The notes beneath the pieces were generated by a model. The model saw only the letters and a list, made by a program, of their open reading frames with translations, had not been told where the DNA came from and did no database searches. Shown piece after piece: positions 6,629-12,934 of a stretch of DNA of 14,347 nt. The stretch is from Palsa-504 sp050013055. Lineage in GTDB: Bacteria > Actinomycetota > Actinomycetes > Streptosporangiales > Streptosporangiaceae. The stretch's first letter is position 1, and each line of letters opens with the position of its first letter. Location of the stretch: assembly GCA_050013055.1 (NCBI GenBank), contig JBEKGC010000137.1, positions 1-14,347 on the forward strand. The letters run 5' to 3'. Both the position numbers and the translations under genes were made by a program.

Positions 6629-7276
6629 ATGACATACGCGCCTACCGCTCCGGGCCCGGGGCCAATGCGTCGCCGGGACCTGCAGAAGGAACAGGTCCGC
6701 CTCGACCTGGCGCTCGCTGCCTTCGAGCTGGCGAAGGCGGCGGGCCTGGCCGGTGTGCGGGTCCCGCAGATCGCCGCGGCCGTGGGGGTGTCAACCCGGA
6801 CGTTCAACAACTACTTCCCGAGCAAGGAGGCGGCGGTCGTCTGGCCGGCCACCCTGCGCGGTGCCCGGCTGGCCAGCGATCTGGCCGAGCGCCCGGCGGG
6901 CGAGTCACTCGCCGAGGCCCTCGTCGAGGTCATGGCCGGTCTCTACGGACCGGGCGGCCAGCCAGGGCTGCCCGAGAACTGGCTGGATGGGTTCCGCGTC
7001 CTGGTGGCCGCCGAGCCGGCGCTGCACGGCGAGTACCTGAAGGCTCAGGCGGTCGGCGAGCGGGCCCTGGCCGAGGTGATCGCCCGTCGCATCGGCGCCG
7101 CGGCAAGCGATCTCGAACCGCTGCTACTGGCCGGCGTGGCCATGGCCGCCGAGCGAGTCGCCGTCTTGCACTGGCTCCGCCAGACTGGGCCAAGCACGGC
7201 GCTGGCCGACGTCGTCCGCACCGCGGTCGGCATGGCGGTCAGGGGCATGACCGGACCGAGCGTCCTTCTCTCCTGA
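6629..7276 (+). CDS. TetR/AcrR-family transcriptional regulator
   Basis: The 215-residue length is typical of TetR repressors. The N-terminal DNA-binding domain (about residues 20-72) reads RLDLALAAFELAKAAGLAGV, then RVPQIAAAVGVSTRTFNNYF and PSKEAAVVW; the recognition helix is within VSTRTFNNYF. The C-terminal helical ligand domain (about 80-215) is Ala/Leu-rich and diverged, so the ligand cannot be guessed. Starts at ATG 6629 or at Met13 are both possible; I kept 6629 because GGTGA at 6620-6624 precedes it. The promoter holds strong palindromes that are probable sites for this protein. No transporter or enzyme is clearly co-regulated; the VOC-protein gene begins 46 bases after its stop on the same strand and could be co-transcribed, although it has its own strong ribosome site. 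Confidence 0.9.
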   Translation: MTYAPTAPGPGPMRRRDLQKEQVRLDLALAAFELAKAAGLAGVRVPQIAAAVGVSTRTFNNYFPSKEAAVVWPATLRGARLASDLAERPAGESLAEALVEVMAGLYGPGGQPGLPENWLDGFRVLVAAEPALHGEYLKAQAVGERALAEVIARRIGAAASDLEPLLLAGVAMAAERVAVLHWLRQTGPSTALADVVRTAVGMAVRGMTGPSVLLS

Positions 7277-7312
7277 TCACCGCCACGTGGTCGGCCGGCT
7301 CACGACTGACAT

Positions 7313-7319
7313 GAGGAGG
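7313..7319 (+). promoter_or_regulatory. Ribosome binding site for the glyoxalase-like gene
   Basis: GAGGAGG lies just ahead of ATG 7323 and is the reason to prefer this start over ATG 7311, which overlaps the site, and over the GTG at 7287. Confidence 0.6.
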
Positions 7320-7322
7320 ATC

Positions 7323-7763
7323 ATGGCCAACCGGTGGAGTCTGACGATCGACTGTGCGCACCCGGCGAAGCTGGCAGAGTTCTGGGCGCTGGCACTGGGC
7401 TACGTGCGGGCACTCCCGCCCGGAGAGTTCGCGAGCTGGGAGGAATGGCTAACGCACCACGGGATCCCGGAGGAGGAGTGGGACGACGGCGCCTACCTGT
7501 CTGATCCGGACGGGGTTGCCCCTAGCCTGTCCTTCCTGAAGGTGCCAGAGCCGAAAGTGGTGAAGAACCGGGTGCACCTGGACGTTCAGGTGGGCGGCGG
7601 TCGCGACAATGTGCCATGGGAGGTGCGGTGGCCCCGCGTGATCGAGGCGGTCGGGCGACTGACGGCCGCGGGCGCGACGGTGATACGCGAAGACGGAGAG
7701 CCGGGCAGGCCCGACCATATGGTGATGGCCGACCCGGAGGGAAACGAGTTCGACCTGCTCTGA
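7323..7763 (+). CDS. Glyoxalase-like (VOC superfamily) domain protein
   Basis: The 146-residue protein has the paired beta-alpha-beta-beta-beta plan of the vicinal oxygen chelate superfamily, of the Glyoxalase_6 style common in actinomycetes. The first half has WSLTIDCAHPAKLAEFWALA and GYVRALPPGEFASWEEWL; the middle has DDGAYLSDPDGVAPSLSFLK and the family hallmark VPEPKVVKNRVHLDVQVGGG; the end has MVMADPEGNEFDLL. His in RVHLDV and Glu in GNEF occupy positions that hold metal ligands in true VOC enzymes. Members include glyoxalases, dioxygenases and antibiotic-binding proteins, but this subgroup has no assigned substrate, so I give no reaction. It lies between a TetR gene and a hypothetical gene on the same strand. 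Confidence 0.88.
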   Translation: MANRWSLTIDCAHPAKLAEFWALALGYVRALPPGEFASWEEWLTHHGIPEEEWDDGAYLSDPDGVAPSLSFLKVPEPKVVKNRVHLDVQVGGGRDNVPWEVRWPRVIEAVGRLTAAGATVIREDGEPGRPDHMVMADPEGNEFDLL

Positions 7764-7893
7764 CAGCTGCCTGGCCCCGATGTCGGCCAGCGCCTCGTCC
7801 GCTGGTTAGCCGCCGGGCGGCTGTACGCATACGAGGACATGCCGTACTGTCGGGCCCAGGTACGCGCCTTGCGGACGGGAGGCTGGGCCAAGG

Positions 7894-8235
7894 ATGACAG
7901 ACATCGATCCGCACGCGGAGATCGGGCTCAATTACAACGACGGGGATCTGCATGTCATGATCCCGATGGTCGGCCACGTCACCGACATGTGGTGCCAGCG
8001 TTATGAGGCGCTGGCACGAGCCAAGGACTTGCAGGCAAACGTGTACGAAAAGCGCGACGGCCCCGCTCGCTTGTTTCTCACCGTGCCGATGAAGGCCGAG
8101 GGCAGTGCCGTCGCGGCGATGCTGGACCTGGCCCGCGCACTGATCGCCGAAGCAGACGCCGTGGATCAGTCTCCCGCGGCTTCGGACGCACCGGAGGCGG
8201 TCGTCCGCAGGTGGTGGGCGAGTCAGCAAGCCTGA
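7894..8235 (+). CDS. Hypothetical protein, 113 residues
   Basis: I do not recognise this protein. It is a soluble 113-residue alpha/beta-type sequence: MTDIDPHAEIGLNYNDGDLH, a central helix MWCQRYEALARAKDLQANVY, a strand ARLFLTVPMK, and a C-terminal helix VAAMLDLARALIAEADAV followed by an acidic/Ala-rich tail ending RRWWASQQA. Third codon positions are mostly G or C and the amino-acid balance is natural, which supports real coding. There is no signal peptide or membrane span. GGGAGG at 7877-7882 lies 11 bases ahead of the ATG, and AAGG abuts it; either could serve. A hairpin follows 36 bases after the stop. Confidence 0.65.
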   Translation: MTDIDPHAEIGLNYNDGDLHVMIPMVGHVTDMWCQRYEALARAKDLQANVYEKRDGPARLFLTVPMKAEGSAVAAMLDLARALIAEADAVDQSPAASDAPEAVVRRWWASQQA

Positions 8236-8270
8236 CGAGAATCATCTAGCAGCTGAGCCTCGTAGCGGTA

Positions 8271-8290
8271 CCGCCGGGCACCGTCGGCGG
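8271..8290 (+). terminator. GC hairpin after the 113-residue gene
   Basis: CCGCCG (8271-8276) and CGGCGG (8285-8290) are perfect complements around an 8-base loop, 36 bases past the stop at 8235. There is no T-run, as is common for actinobacterial terminators. It is short enough in GC-rich DNA to be chance. Confidence 0.3.
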
Positions 8291-8581
8291 CCGCGAGACG
8301 GCGACGCCCAGGCTACATGTTCGTGCTGGGCACGATCCGAGGGCGGAGCCTTGAAGCCCGCTCAGGCCGCCGTTGCCTCACCTAACTCGCGGTGAAGTCC
8401 CTAATCGCCGTCTACTGGCCGGCCCCTGCCTCTAGCTGACCTCTCTATCCCCTCCTCCCGATGAGGGTGTCGCGTGACTTCCGGGTTTCCTGGGTCAGAA
8501 GTGAAACCGTGGCGGTCTTCGCGCGTGCATGCCGGGCCGCCCGGACCAGGGCCGGGGAGCATGCCGGGGCCGCAGGCCAGG

Positions 8582-8628
8582 GATCGTGGATAGTTAGCTT
8601 CTGATTTCGACGGTAACGATCCACAATC
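8582..8628. repeat. 17-base imperfect inverted repeat (stem-loop or operator)
   Basis: Left arm GATCGTGGATAGTTAGC (8582-8598) and the reverse complement of the right arm, GATTGTGGATCGTTACC (8612-8628), match at 14 of 17 positions around a 13-base spacer. The arms are less GC-rich than their surroundings, so the symmetry is unlikely to be mere GC bias. It could be a two-half-site operator, an RNA stem, or a mobile-element relic; nothing here decides. Confidence 0.6.
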
Positions 8629-8793
8629 TTTGGAGGGGGCGGGCGGGAGATCCTGGTGAGGCTGGCGGGGCACGCGTGAACGGAACTACCGGCAGCGGAC
8701 CGCCGGATAGCTCTGCGACAGCCTCCGATAGATGCCGGGTCTACCGGGAAATGCCTGCCTGCATGCGCTGCGCGAGCAATGGGCGCGGAGGTG

Positions 8794-9069
8794 TCAGGAG
8801 TGTGTGAGGATCCTTTCCCGCGCTCCCCGGCGTGCCCACCATGGAGTGTGGCACATGACGAAGGCGAATTGGTCGCCGTTCCGCACCGCCGGAAGCGGCC
8901 GGCGCGCCGCCTGCTGCTCGCGGCCGGTCTGGGCTTCCTGCCCGGCCACGGCGGCGAACCGCTGCTGCCAGCATCGGGCGTCCTGATCGTGGCGCGAGGT
9001 GTAGAAGGGCAACTCCGCCAGCAGCGGGATCAAGCGCACCGCGTCGAACCACAGCGACGGGTGAATCAC
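8794..9069 (-). CDS. Hypothetical protein, unrecognised, 91 residues
   Basis: I do not recognise a family. The translation begins MIHPSLWFDAVRLIPLLAEL, followed by PFYTSRHDQDARCWQQRF and AAVAGQEAQTGREQQAARRP, an amphipathic, Gln-rich helical segment; the last 20 residues (WWARRGARERILTHS) look less protein-like. Third positions are mostly G or C up to about residue 75. The opposite strand shares the same third positions, but its translations are Cys-, Arg- and Pro-heavy, so the minus strand is the more natural coding strand. GTG 9069 has no good ribosome site (a GAGGAG at 9087-9092 is 17 bases away), and the frame stays open upstream to a TGA near the methyltransferase stop. It may be a remnant, or a small gene co-transcribed with the methyltransferase 70 bases upstream. 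Confidence 0.35.
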   Translation of the reverse strand: MIHPSLWFDAVRLIPLLAELPFYTSRHDQDARCWQQRFAAVAGQEAQTGREQQAARRPLPAVRNGDQFAFVMCHTPWWARRGARERILTHS

Positions 9070-9139
9070 CCACCCGCTTGACTCGGCTCCTCGAGCATCC
9101 CCCGACTCTTTCAGACAGCCGACCCGGCATCAAGGGCCC

Positions 9140-9859
9140 TCATGGAGGGGCGGCTCCAAGCTTGATACACCGGGCCACGAGGAAGACCGGCTGACGGTCG
9201 GCGTCATGGGCCGGGTCCCAGTCCGGCTCAGGAAGCGGCTCGGTCAGCTCGTCCAGCCACAGGCCCTGGCGGCGCAGCGTAGCAAGGTAGGTTGACAGCG
9301 TCCGGTGGTTGGCGCCCACGAGCCGGCGTAGACCGGAACGGACCCCCTGAGCCGTCCAGCGTCCCTCGTCGTAGTAGCGGCCGGAGGCTGGCCAGGAACC
9401 CGAGATGTCCTTGGCCCCCGTGAAGCACGGATGCACGATGGAGAAGGCGAAGCAGCCGCGCGGCTTCAGCGCATCGCCGACCGCGGCGATCGCGGCATCC
9501 AGGTCGTCAATATCGGAGAGGCCGAAATTACAGGCCGCCACGTCGAAGCCGCCGTCGAAGCCGCCCAGGGACCCAGGTATGGTCACGTCGTCGTGAAGGT
9601 AGCGGACGCCAAGCCGCTCATCCTGCTCGGTCTCCCGGGCCTTGGTGATCAGGGCCGCTGAGATATCGATGCCCGCCACATCGGCTCCCCGGCGCGCAAG
9701 CTCGCGCGTTATGCGCCCGTGGCCGCAAGCTACGTCGAGGACGCGCAGGCCGGCTACCGGGCCGAGCAAGTCGAGCAGGGCCAGGGAGGCTGGATCGTCG
9801 ATCGAATCGAAGCCCTCGATGTAGAACTCCGCCACTGCGTCGTACCGAGCTTGAACCAT
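9140..9859 (-). CDS. Class I SAM-dependent methyltransferase
   Basis: The 239-residue protein is a Rossmann-fold methyltransferase of the Methyltransf_11/25 style. SAM-binding motif I is VLDVACGHGRITRELA (Gly46 and Gly48 in the ACGHG turn), and the acidic residue after strand 2 is Asp65 in DVAGIDIS. YLHDDVT supplies the motif III region, and FDVAACNFGLSDIDDLDAAI followed by LKPRGCFAFSIVHPCF is the motif IV-post IV region. The C-terminal third (SWPASGRYYDEGRW, LSTYLATLRRQGLWLDELTE) resembles the substrate cap of small-molecule methyltransferases. Substrate unknown. ATG 9859 gives a normal N-terminus (MVQARYDAVAEFYIEGFD) though no strong ribosome site is seen. It is divergent from the APH-fold phosphotransferase across about 135 bases; the two may share a promoter region. 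Confidence 0.9.
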   Translation of the reverse strand: MVQARYDAVAEFYIEGFDSIDDPASLALLDLLGPVAGLRVLDVACGHGRITRELARRGADVAGIDISAALITKARETEQDERLGVRYLHDDVTIPGSLGGFDGGFDVAACNFGLSDIDDLDAAIAAVGDALKPRGCFAFSIVHPCFTGAKDISGSWPASGRYYDEGRWTAQGVRSGLRRLVGANHRTLSTYLATLRRQGLWLDELTEPLPEPDWDPAHDADRQPVFLVARCIKLGAAPP

Positions 9860-9994
9860 GCCACCGACTGTAGATCCTGGGTCTGCTGGGGCCGATCCCG
9901 CCGGGCGGTCGTCCGCCCTGAGCGGTCACGACGGGTCCCGCCCTCGCCAGCTAACGACTGGCGGTCTTTCCGCCGCCTTGGTTGACTCGACCTT

Positions 9995-10876
9995 ATGATC
10001 ACCGAGCCGATGCTGGCATCTTGGCTGCGGGGGCACTGGAACCTCGCCGACGTTCGCATCGTCGTTCACAACGGTGGCATGGGCTCGGTGACGTGGTTCG
10101 TCAGTGCCGACCCTGACCGGTGGGTGGCCAAGGTAGTTTCACCGGCCGCGGGTCGCTCGTTTACTGGCGGCCTGGGTATGGCGCGGTCGCTGGATGCCGG
10201 GGGGATCCCGGCCGGGGACCCGGTGCCCGCAGTGAACGGTCAGCTCGCGGGCAATGTGGGTGAAGGGTGGCTGGCCCTGCTGACCTGGGTGCCCGGCCAC
10301 CCGCTCACCAGTCAGGATCCGGCGGAGCGGGAGCTGCTGGGAAGGACCCTGGCCCGGGTGCATACCGCTCTCGCTCGCTACCCTGTCGCTGGGGCGCAGC
10401 GGTTCCACTGGGTCGATCCGGACGCGGGCTATCTATCGTTGCGGCCTTGGCTGAGGCCCGCGATCAGCTCGGCCCTGGAGGCGCTTGACGCCGCTGATCC
10501 CGCCAGCATGTCGTGGGGTCTGCTGCACGCCGATCCCGCGCCGGGCGCATTCCGGTTCGACCCGGCTACCGGCCGGTGCGGGGTCATCGACTGGAGTTAC
10601 TACGTGTACGGGCCGTTGCTCTACGATCTGGCCTCGGCCGTCATGTACGTCGGCGGGCCGGACCATGCTGGGGAGCTGATTCAGGCTTACCTGCGTGAGG
10701 GCGTCCTTGAGCATGCCGAGGTCCACGACGCCCTGGCGCCGATGCTGCGATTCCGGTGGGCCGTGCAGGCGAATTACTTCGCCTGGCGGATCGCCGAGAA
10801 CGACCTGACCGGCATCAGCGGGCCGGGCGACAACGAGCAAGGGCTAGAAGACGCCCGCCGTTCCCTGGCTTTCTGA
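9995..10876 (+). CDS. APH-fold phosphotransferase (aminoglycoside/choline-kinase-like)
   Basis: The 293-residue protein has the bilobal aminoglycoside-phosphotransferase/choline-kinase layout. The N-lobe has a Gly-containing loop NGGMGSVTWFV and WVAKVV with Lys46 as the likely nucleotide-binding lysine; WLALLTWVPGHPL marks the hinge. In the C-lobe LGRTLARVHTAL is the helix before the catalytic loop, LLHADPAPGAFRF carries the Brenner-type H-x-D (His178, Asp180), and GVIDWSYYVYGPLLYDLA supplies the metal-binding Asp199. The Asn usually found five residues after the catalytic Asp is Ala185. Actinomycetes have many such proteins with unknown substrates, so resistance should not be assumed. ATG 9995 is preceded by little ribosome-site signal; ATG 10010 is an alternative five codons in. 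No obvious partner besides the divergent methyltransferase. Confidence 0.87.
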   Translation: MITEPMLASWLRGHWNLADVRIVVHNGGMGSVTWFVSADPDRWVAKVVSPAAGRSFTGGLGMARSLDAGGIPAGDPVPAVNGQLAGNVGEGWLALLTWVPGHPLTSQDPAERELLGRTLARVHTALARYPVAGAQRFHWVDPDAGYLSLRPWLRPAISSALEALDAADPASMSWGLLHADPAPGAFRFDPATGRCGVIDWSYYVYGPLLYDLASAVMYVGGPDHAGELIQAYLREGVLEHAEVHDALAPMLRFRWAVQANYFAWRIAENDLTGISGPGDNEQGLEDARRSLAF

Positions 10877-10972
10877 TCCCAACCGTTAGCCGCTTCGCCC
10901 GCCACGGCCCGGTCTCCGGCTTCTCCGGTGCCAGCTGCCTGGTCAGGCGCAGTTTGTCTCGCCTGGCTCCGT

Positions 10973-11638
10973 TCAGAGCCCGAACACTTCCGTCACACGC
11001 TCGGTCAGGTCATCTTCGCTCAGCCTGGTGCCGACCTCGATGGCAGGCAGTTCGAGGTGGTCCGTTTCCTCCCGGAGCAGCCCGGTGAACATCTGGTCAC
11101 GTTCGAGCAGGTTACGCAGGGCTTTTTCGGGCTGGCTGGTCTGGCCGGGTATCTGCCACAGCGAGCCCCGGCGGGCGAACGCGGCCCGGCGGAACTCGGG
11201 CGTCGGCAAGAGCCAGACGGCATGACCAGGCTTGGCCAGCAGAGGTTTCACCAGGCGCGGCAGCAACCGGAAACCCTCGGCGATCACACCGGGTTCCGCG
11301 GGGAGGTGCAGCAGGTCTTCGACGATCAGGCCGAACAGTTCCCCCTGGAACCAGTGAAAGCTCTCCAGCATGGCCTCGGGAGATCGATTCACCCATCGCT
11401 CATCCATGTCCATAGCCTTAAAGCTGCTCAGCAAGGGAGCGTCTTGCGGCCTGAAGCGGCTGCCATGGTCCGACATCACGTCGTCAGTGGCGTACACACG
11501 CAGGCCGTGCCGGGCGGCCACCCGGCGGGCGATGGTTGACTTGCCCGCCCCGCTCCCGCCGCCGATCCAGTAGACATGCCCGAGCTGCGCGCGAAACGCT
11601 GTGGCGTCGGCAATCTCTCCGTGTCGTTCGGGTCGCAT
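10973..11638 (-). CDS. P-loop NTPase, small-molecule kinase-like
   Basis: The 221-residue protein has a clean N-terminal Walker A, WIGGGSGAGKSTIARRVAAR (Gly27 to Ser34, with Lys33), on a strand starting HVYWIGG. YATDDVMSD (Thr51-Asp53) follows the second strand at the place where kinases of this fold hold substrate or magnesium-coordinating acid residues, and PGVIAEGFRLLPRLVKPLL with AVWLLPTPEFRRAAFARRG resembles the Walker B and lid regions; an Arg pair in the lid suits phosphoryl transfer. Length and layout fit shikimate/nucleoside kinase-like proteins rather than large AAA+ machines. Substrate unknown. ATG 11638 follows TAGGTAAAGG on the minus strand. It is the last of three minus-strand genes, 30 bases after the small membrane protein gene. 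Confidence 0.8.
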   Translation of the reverse strand: MRPERHGEIADATAFRAQLGHVYWIGGGSGAGKSTIARRVAARHGLRVYATDDVMSDHGSRFRPQDAPLLSSFKAMDMDERWVNRSPEAMLESFHWFQGELFGLIVEDLLHLPAEPGVIAEGFRLLPRLVKPLLAKPGHAVWLLPTPEFRRAAFARRGSLWQIPGQTSQPEKALRNLLERDQMFTGLLREETDHLELPAIEVGTRLSEDDLTERVTEVFGL

Positions 11639-11668
11639 CCTTTACCTAGCCGTGCTGACACATCCGCG

Positions 11669-11902
11669 CTAACGGTACCCCGCGATCATCAGGACAATGA
11701 TCACGGCAATCGCAACGGCCGAAGGTATCAAGATCATCAAAAGGATGTGCTCGAGGACCCAGTCCTGGCGTGCCTTCCGTTGACGTTCCTGCAACGACAT
11801 TCTGGGCCTGGGCGGATGATAGCCAGGGGGAGGATCGTGCAGCACGAGCGGCTTGGCCCCGCCACTCCGGAGCGGCCGCCGCGGCCCACCGATCCAGACC
11901 AT
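11669..11902 (-). CDS. Small single-span membrane protein
   Basis: This is a 77-residue protein with no family I recognise. The N-terminal half is basic and Pro-rich (VWIGGPRRPLRSGG, DPPPGYHPPRPR), then an amphipathic charged helix SLQERQRKARQDWVLEH, then one strongly hydrophobic segment LLMILIPSAVAIAVIIVLMI that ends almost at the C-terminus (AGYR). The topology suggests a tail-anchored protein with a cytoplasmic N-terminus. GGGAGG at 11907-11912 lies 4 bases ahead of ATG 11902, which supports real translation; GTG 11905 is also possible. It sits between two P-loop kinase-like genes on the same strand and is likely co-transcribed with the one downstream. A role in membrane recruitment of a neighbour would be pure speculation. 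Confidence 0.6.
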   Translation of the reverse strand: MVWIGGPRRPLRSGGAKPLVLHDPPPGYHPPRPRMSLQERQRKARQDWVLEHILLMILIPSAVAIAVIIVLMIAGYR

Positions 11903-11995
11903 CACGCCTCCCGCTGCCTTCTGCCGCCAGCCTAACGCTGTCCAGGACGCCGGAGATAGATAGCGACCACTGAGACCGGGGCCGAGGCGATAGCC

Positions 11996-12697
11996 CTAGT
12001 GAGAGGATGCAACCGGTGGCGGGGCGATGACAATTTGGGTGCTCGGGTCGTAGCGGTTCTCCGGGGTGCCGCAGACGATAATGCCGGCGCGTTCCCAGGT
12101 CCGCTGGGCGGCGTTGAAGGGTATTTCCTCGGCCATCCACCCGTCCTCATCGAACGGCGCTTCATCAGCGGGCCTGTTGGCCACGTCGGCCGCCGGGCGA
12201 TTGGCCGCCCGGGCGGCGCCCCGCCGTCCTGCCTCCCTCTCGTCGGCTTGCACCCAGATCAGGGTGTCGATCAGGTGCGCCACCTCCCGGCGCCCGGCAC
12301 CGTCCCCCTCGATGATCAGCAGCGGGCAGCCGACCGGGACCTCAAGAGATCCTTCCCGGCCGTGCTGCTCCCATCGCGGCGGCTGGTAAGTGACCGCCCG
12401 ACCGTGCCGCACGGGCACCAGGATCCCGTCCGTCAGCAGGTCGGCCCAGCCGAAGCGGGAGTGTTCCCAGGCGATGTCGTCGGTGTGGATGACAACAGAT
12501 CCGGGGACCAGTTCGCTGATCCGGGCCGCCAACGTGGTTTTGCCGTTGTTGCTGCGCCCGTCTATGGCCAGCACGGCCGGACGGCCAGAACTGCTCGGGT
12601 CCGGTCTCCGCCTGGTCACCGCATTGACGACCGTGCTGAGCAACTCCACCCGCCACGGTCCGGCTTCGGGCTCTTCCGGGGCTAGCTGCAAAGCCAT
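11996..12697 (-). CDS. Uridine kinase-like P-loop protein
   Basis: The 233-residue protein resembles proteins annotated uridine kinase in actinomycetes. Walker A is AIDGRSNNGKTTLAARI (Gly47 to Thr54, Lys53). VIHTDDIAWEHSRFGWADLL holds the acidic substrate/metal site (Asp73-Asp74), TYQPPRWEQHGREG is the usual acceptor-loop segment, and PLLIIEGDGAGRREVA is the Walker B-like strand and Arg-bearing turn. WMAEEIPFNAAQRTWERAG is a C-terminal block conserved in this group. True substrate is unproven, since the group is distant from characterised uridine kinases. Residues about 160-185 form an Ala/Pro/Asp-rich insert in which ANRPA occurs twice. ATG 12697 is preferred because the domain begins soon after; TTG 12718 would add seven residues (MRRHDGS) with weak ribosome signal. 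First of the three minus-strand genes. Confidence 0.8.
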   Translation of the reverse strand: MALQLAPEEPEAGPWRVELLSTVVNAVTRRRPDPSSSGRPAVLAIDGRSNNGKTTLAARISELVPGSVVIHTDDIAWEHSRFGWADLLTDGILVPVRHGRAVTYQPPRWEQHGREGSLEVPVGCPLLIIEGDGAGRREVAHLIDTLIWVQADEREAGRRGAARAANRPAADVANRPADEAPFDEDGWMAEEIPFNAAQRTWERAGIIVCGTPENRYDPSTQIVIAPPPVASSH

Positions 12698-12876
12698 GCT
12701 CCCATCATGCCGCCTCAATCTCAGCTATCTTCTCGGCAGCGCCGCCGGAGTGTTGCTTCTAGCTCCCGTCGCCGCTTTGTGATACCGGGCGAGCAAGTCA
12801 CAGGATCACTTAGTCCGCCTCGCCCAGTTTCCCGGTGTGACCCAAGTCTTGCCGCGTGCTTCCAGGCCTGGCTCAA

Positions 12877-12913
12877 GGCCGGTGCCGGCCTCAAGCGAGA
12901 CCCGGCACCGGCC
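12877..12913 (-). terminator. Strong 12-bp perfect hairpin after the 12935-13231 gene
   Basis: GGCCGGTGCCGG (12877-12888) and CCGGCACCGGCC (12902-12913) are exact reverse complements separated by 13 bases. It lies 22 bases past the stop of the small membrane protein gene and would form a very stable stem on the transcript. There is no T-run, which is usual for actinobacterial intrinsic or I-shaped terminators. A regulatory hairpin or repeat-family member is the alternative. Confidence 0.6.
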
Positions 12914-12934
12914 AGAACATCATGCCTGGCCGCC

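Larger units (their letters stand above)
8236..8793. other. Gene-poor stretch, no convincing coding region
   Basis: Open frames on both strands here have poor third-position G/C bias, Pro/Arg/Gly-heavy translations and no recognisable motif. The stretch holds a GC hairpin at 8271-8290, a near-identical direct repeat (GCATGCCGGGCCGC at 8527-8540 and GCATGCCGGGGCCGC at 8559-8573) and a 17-base imperfect inverted repeat at 8582-8628. No tRNA cloverleaf or transposase remnant was seen. Confidence 0.6.

Noticed and set aside
8401..8673. Minus-strand 90-codon frame in the gene-poor stretch
   Set aside because: Third positions show little G/C bias and the translation is Pro/Gly/Arg/His-heavy with no recognisable segment.
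8732..9081. Plus-strand frames opposite the 8794-9069 ORF, including one from ATG 8858 with GGAG upstream
   Set aside because: Their amino-acid composition is unnatural (clusters of Cys, Arg, Pro), while the minus strand sharing the same third positions reads like protein. Not fully excluded.
8236..9139. tRNA, small mobile element or CRISPR array in the gene-poor region
   Set aside because: No T-loop signature, no transposase fragment and no regularly spaced repeats; only two short direct-repeat copies.
9995..10876. Aminoglycoside resistance gene
   Set aside because: The fold is APH-like, but substrates of this group vary, the catalytic loop is atypical and no resistance context is present.
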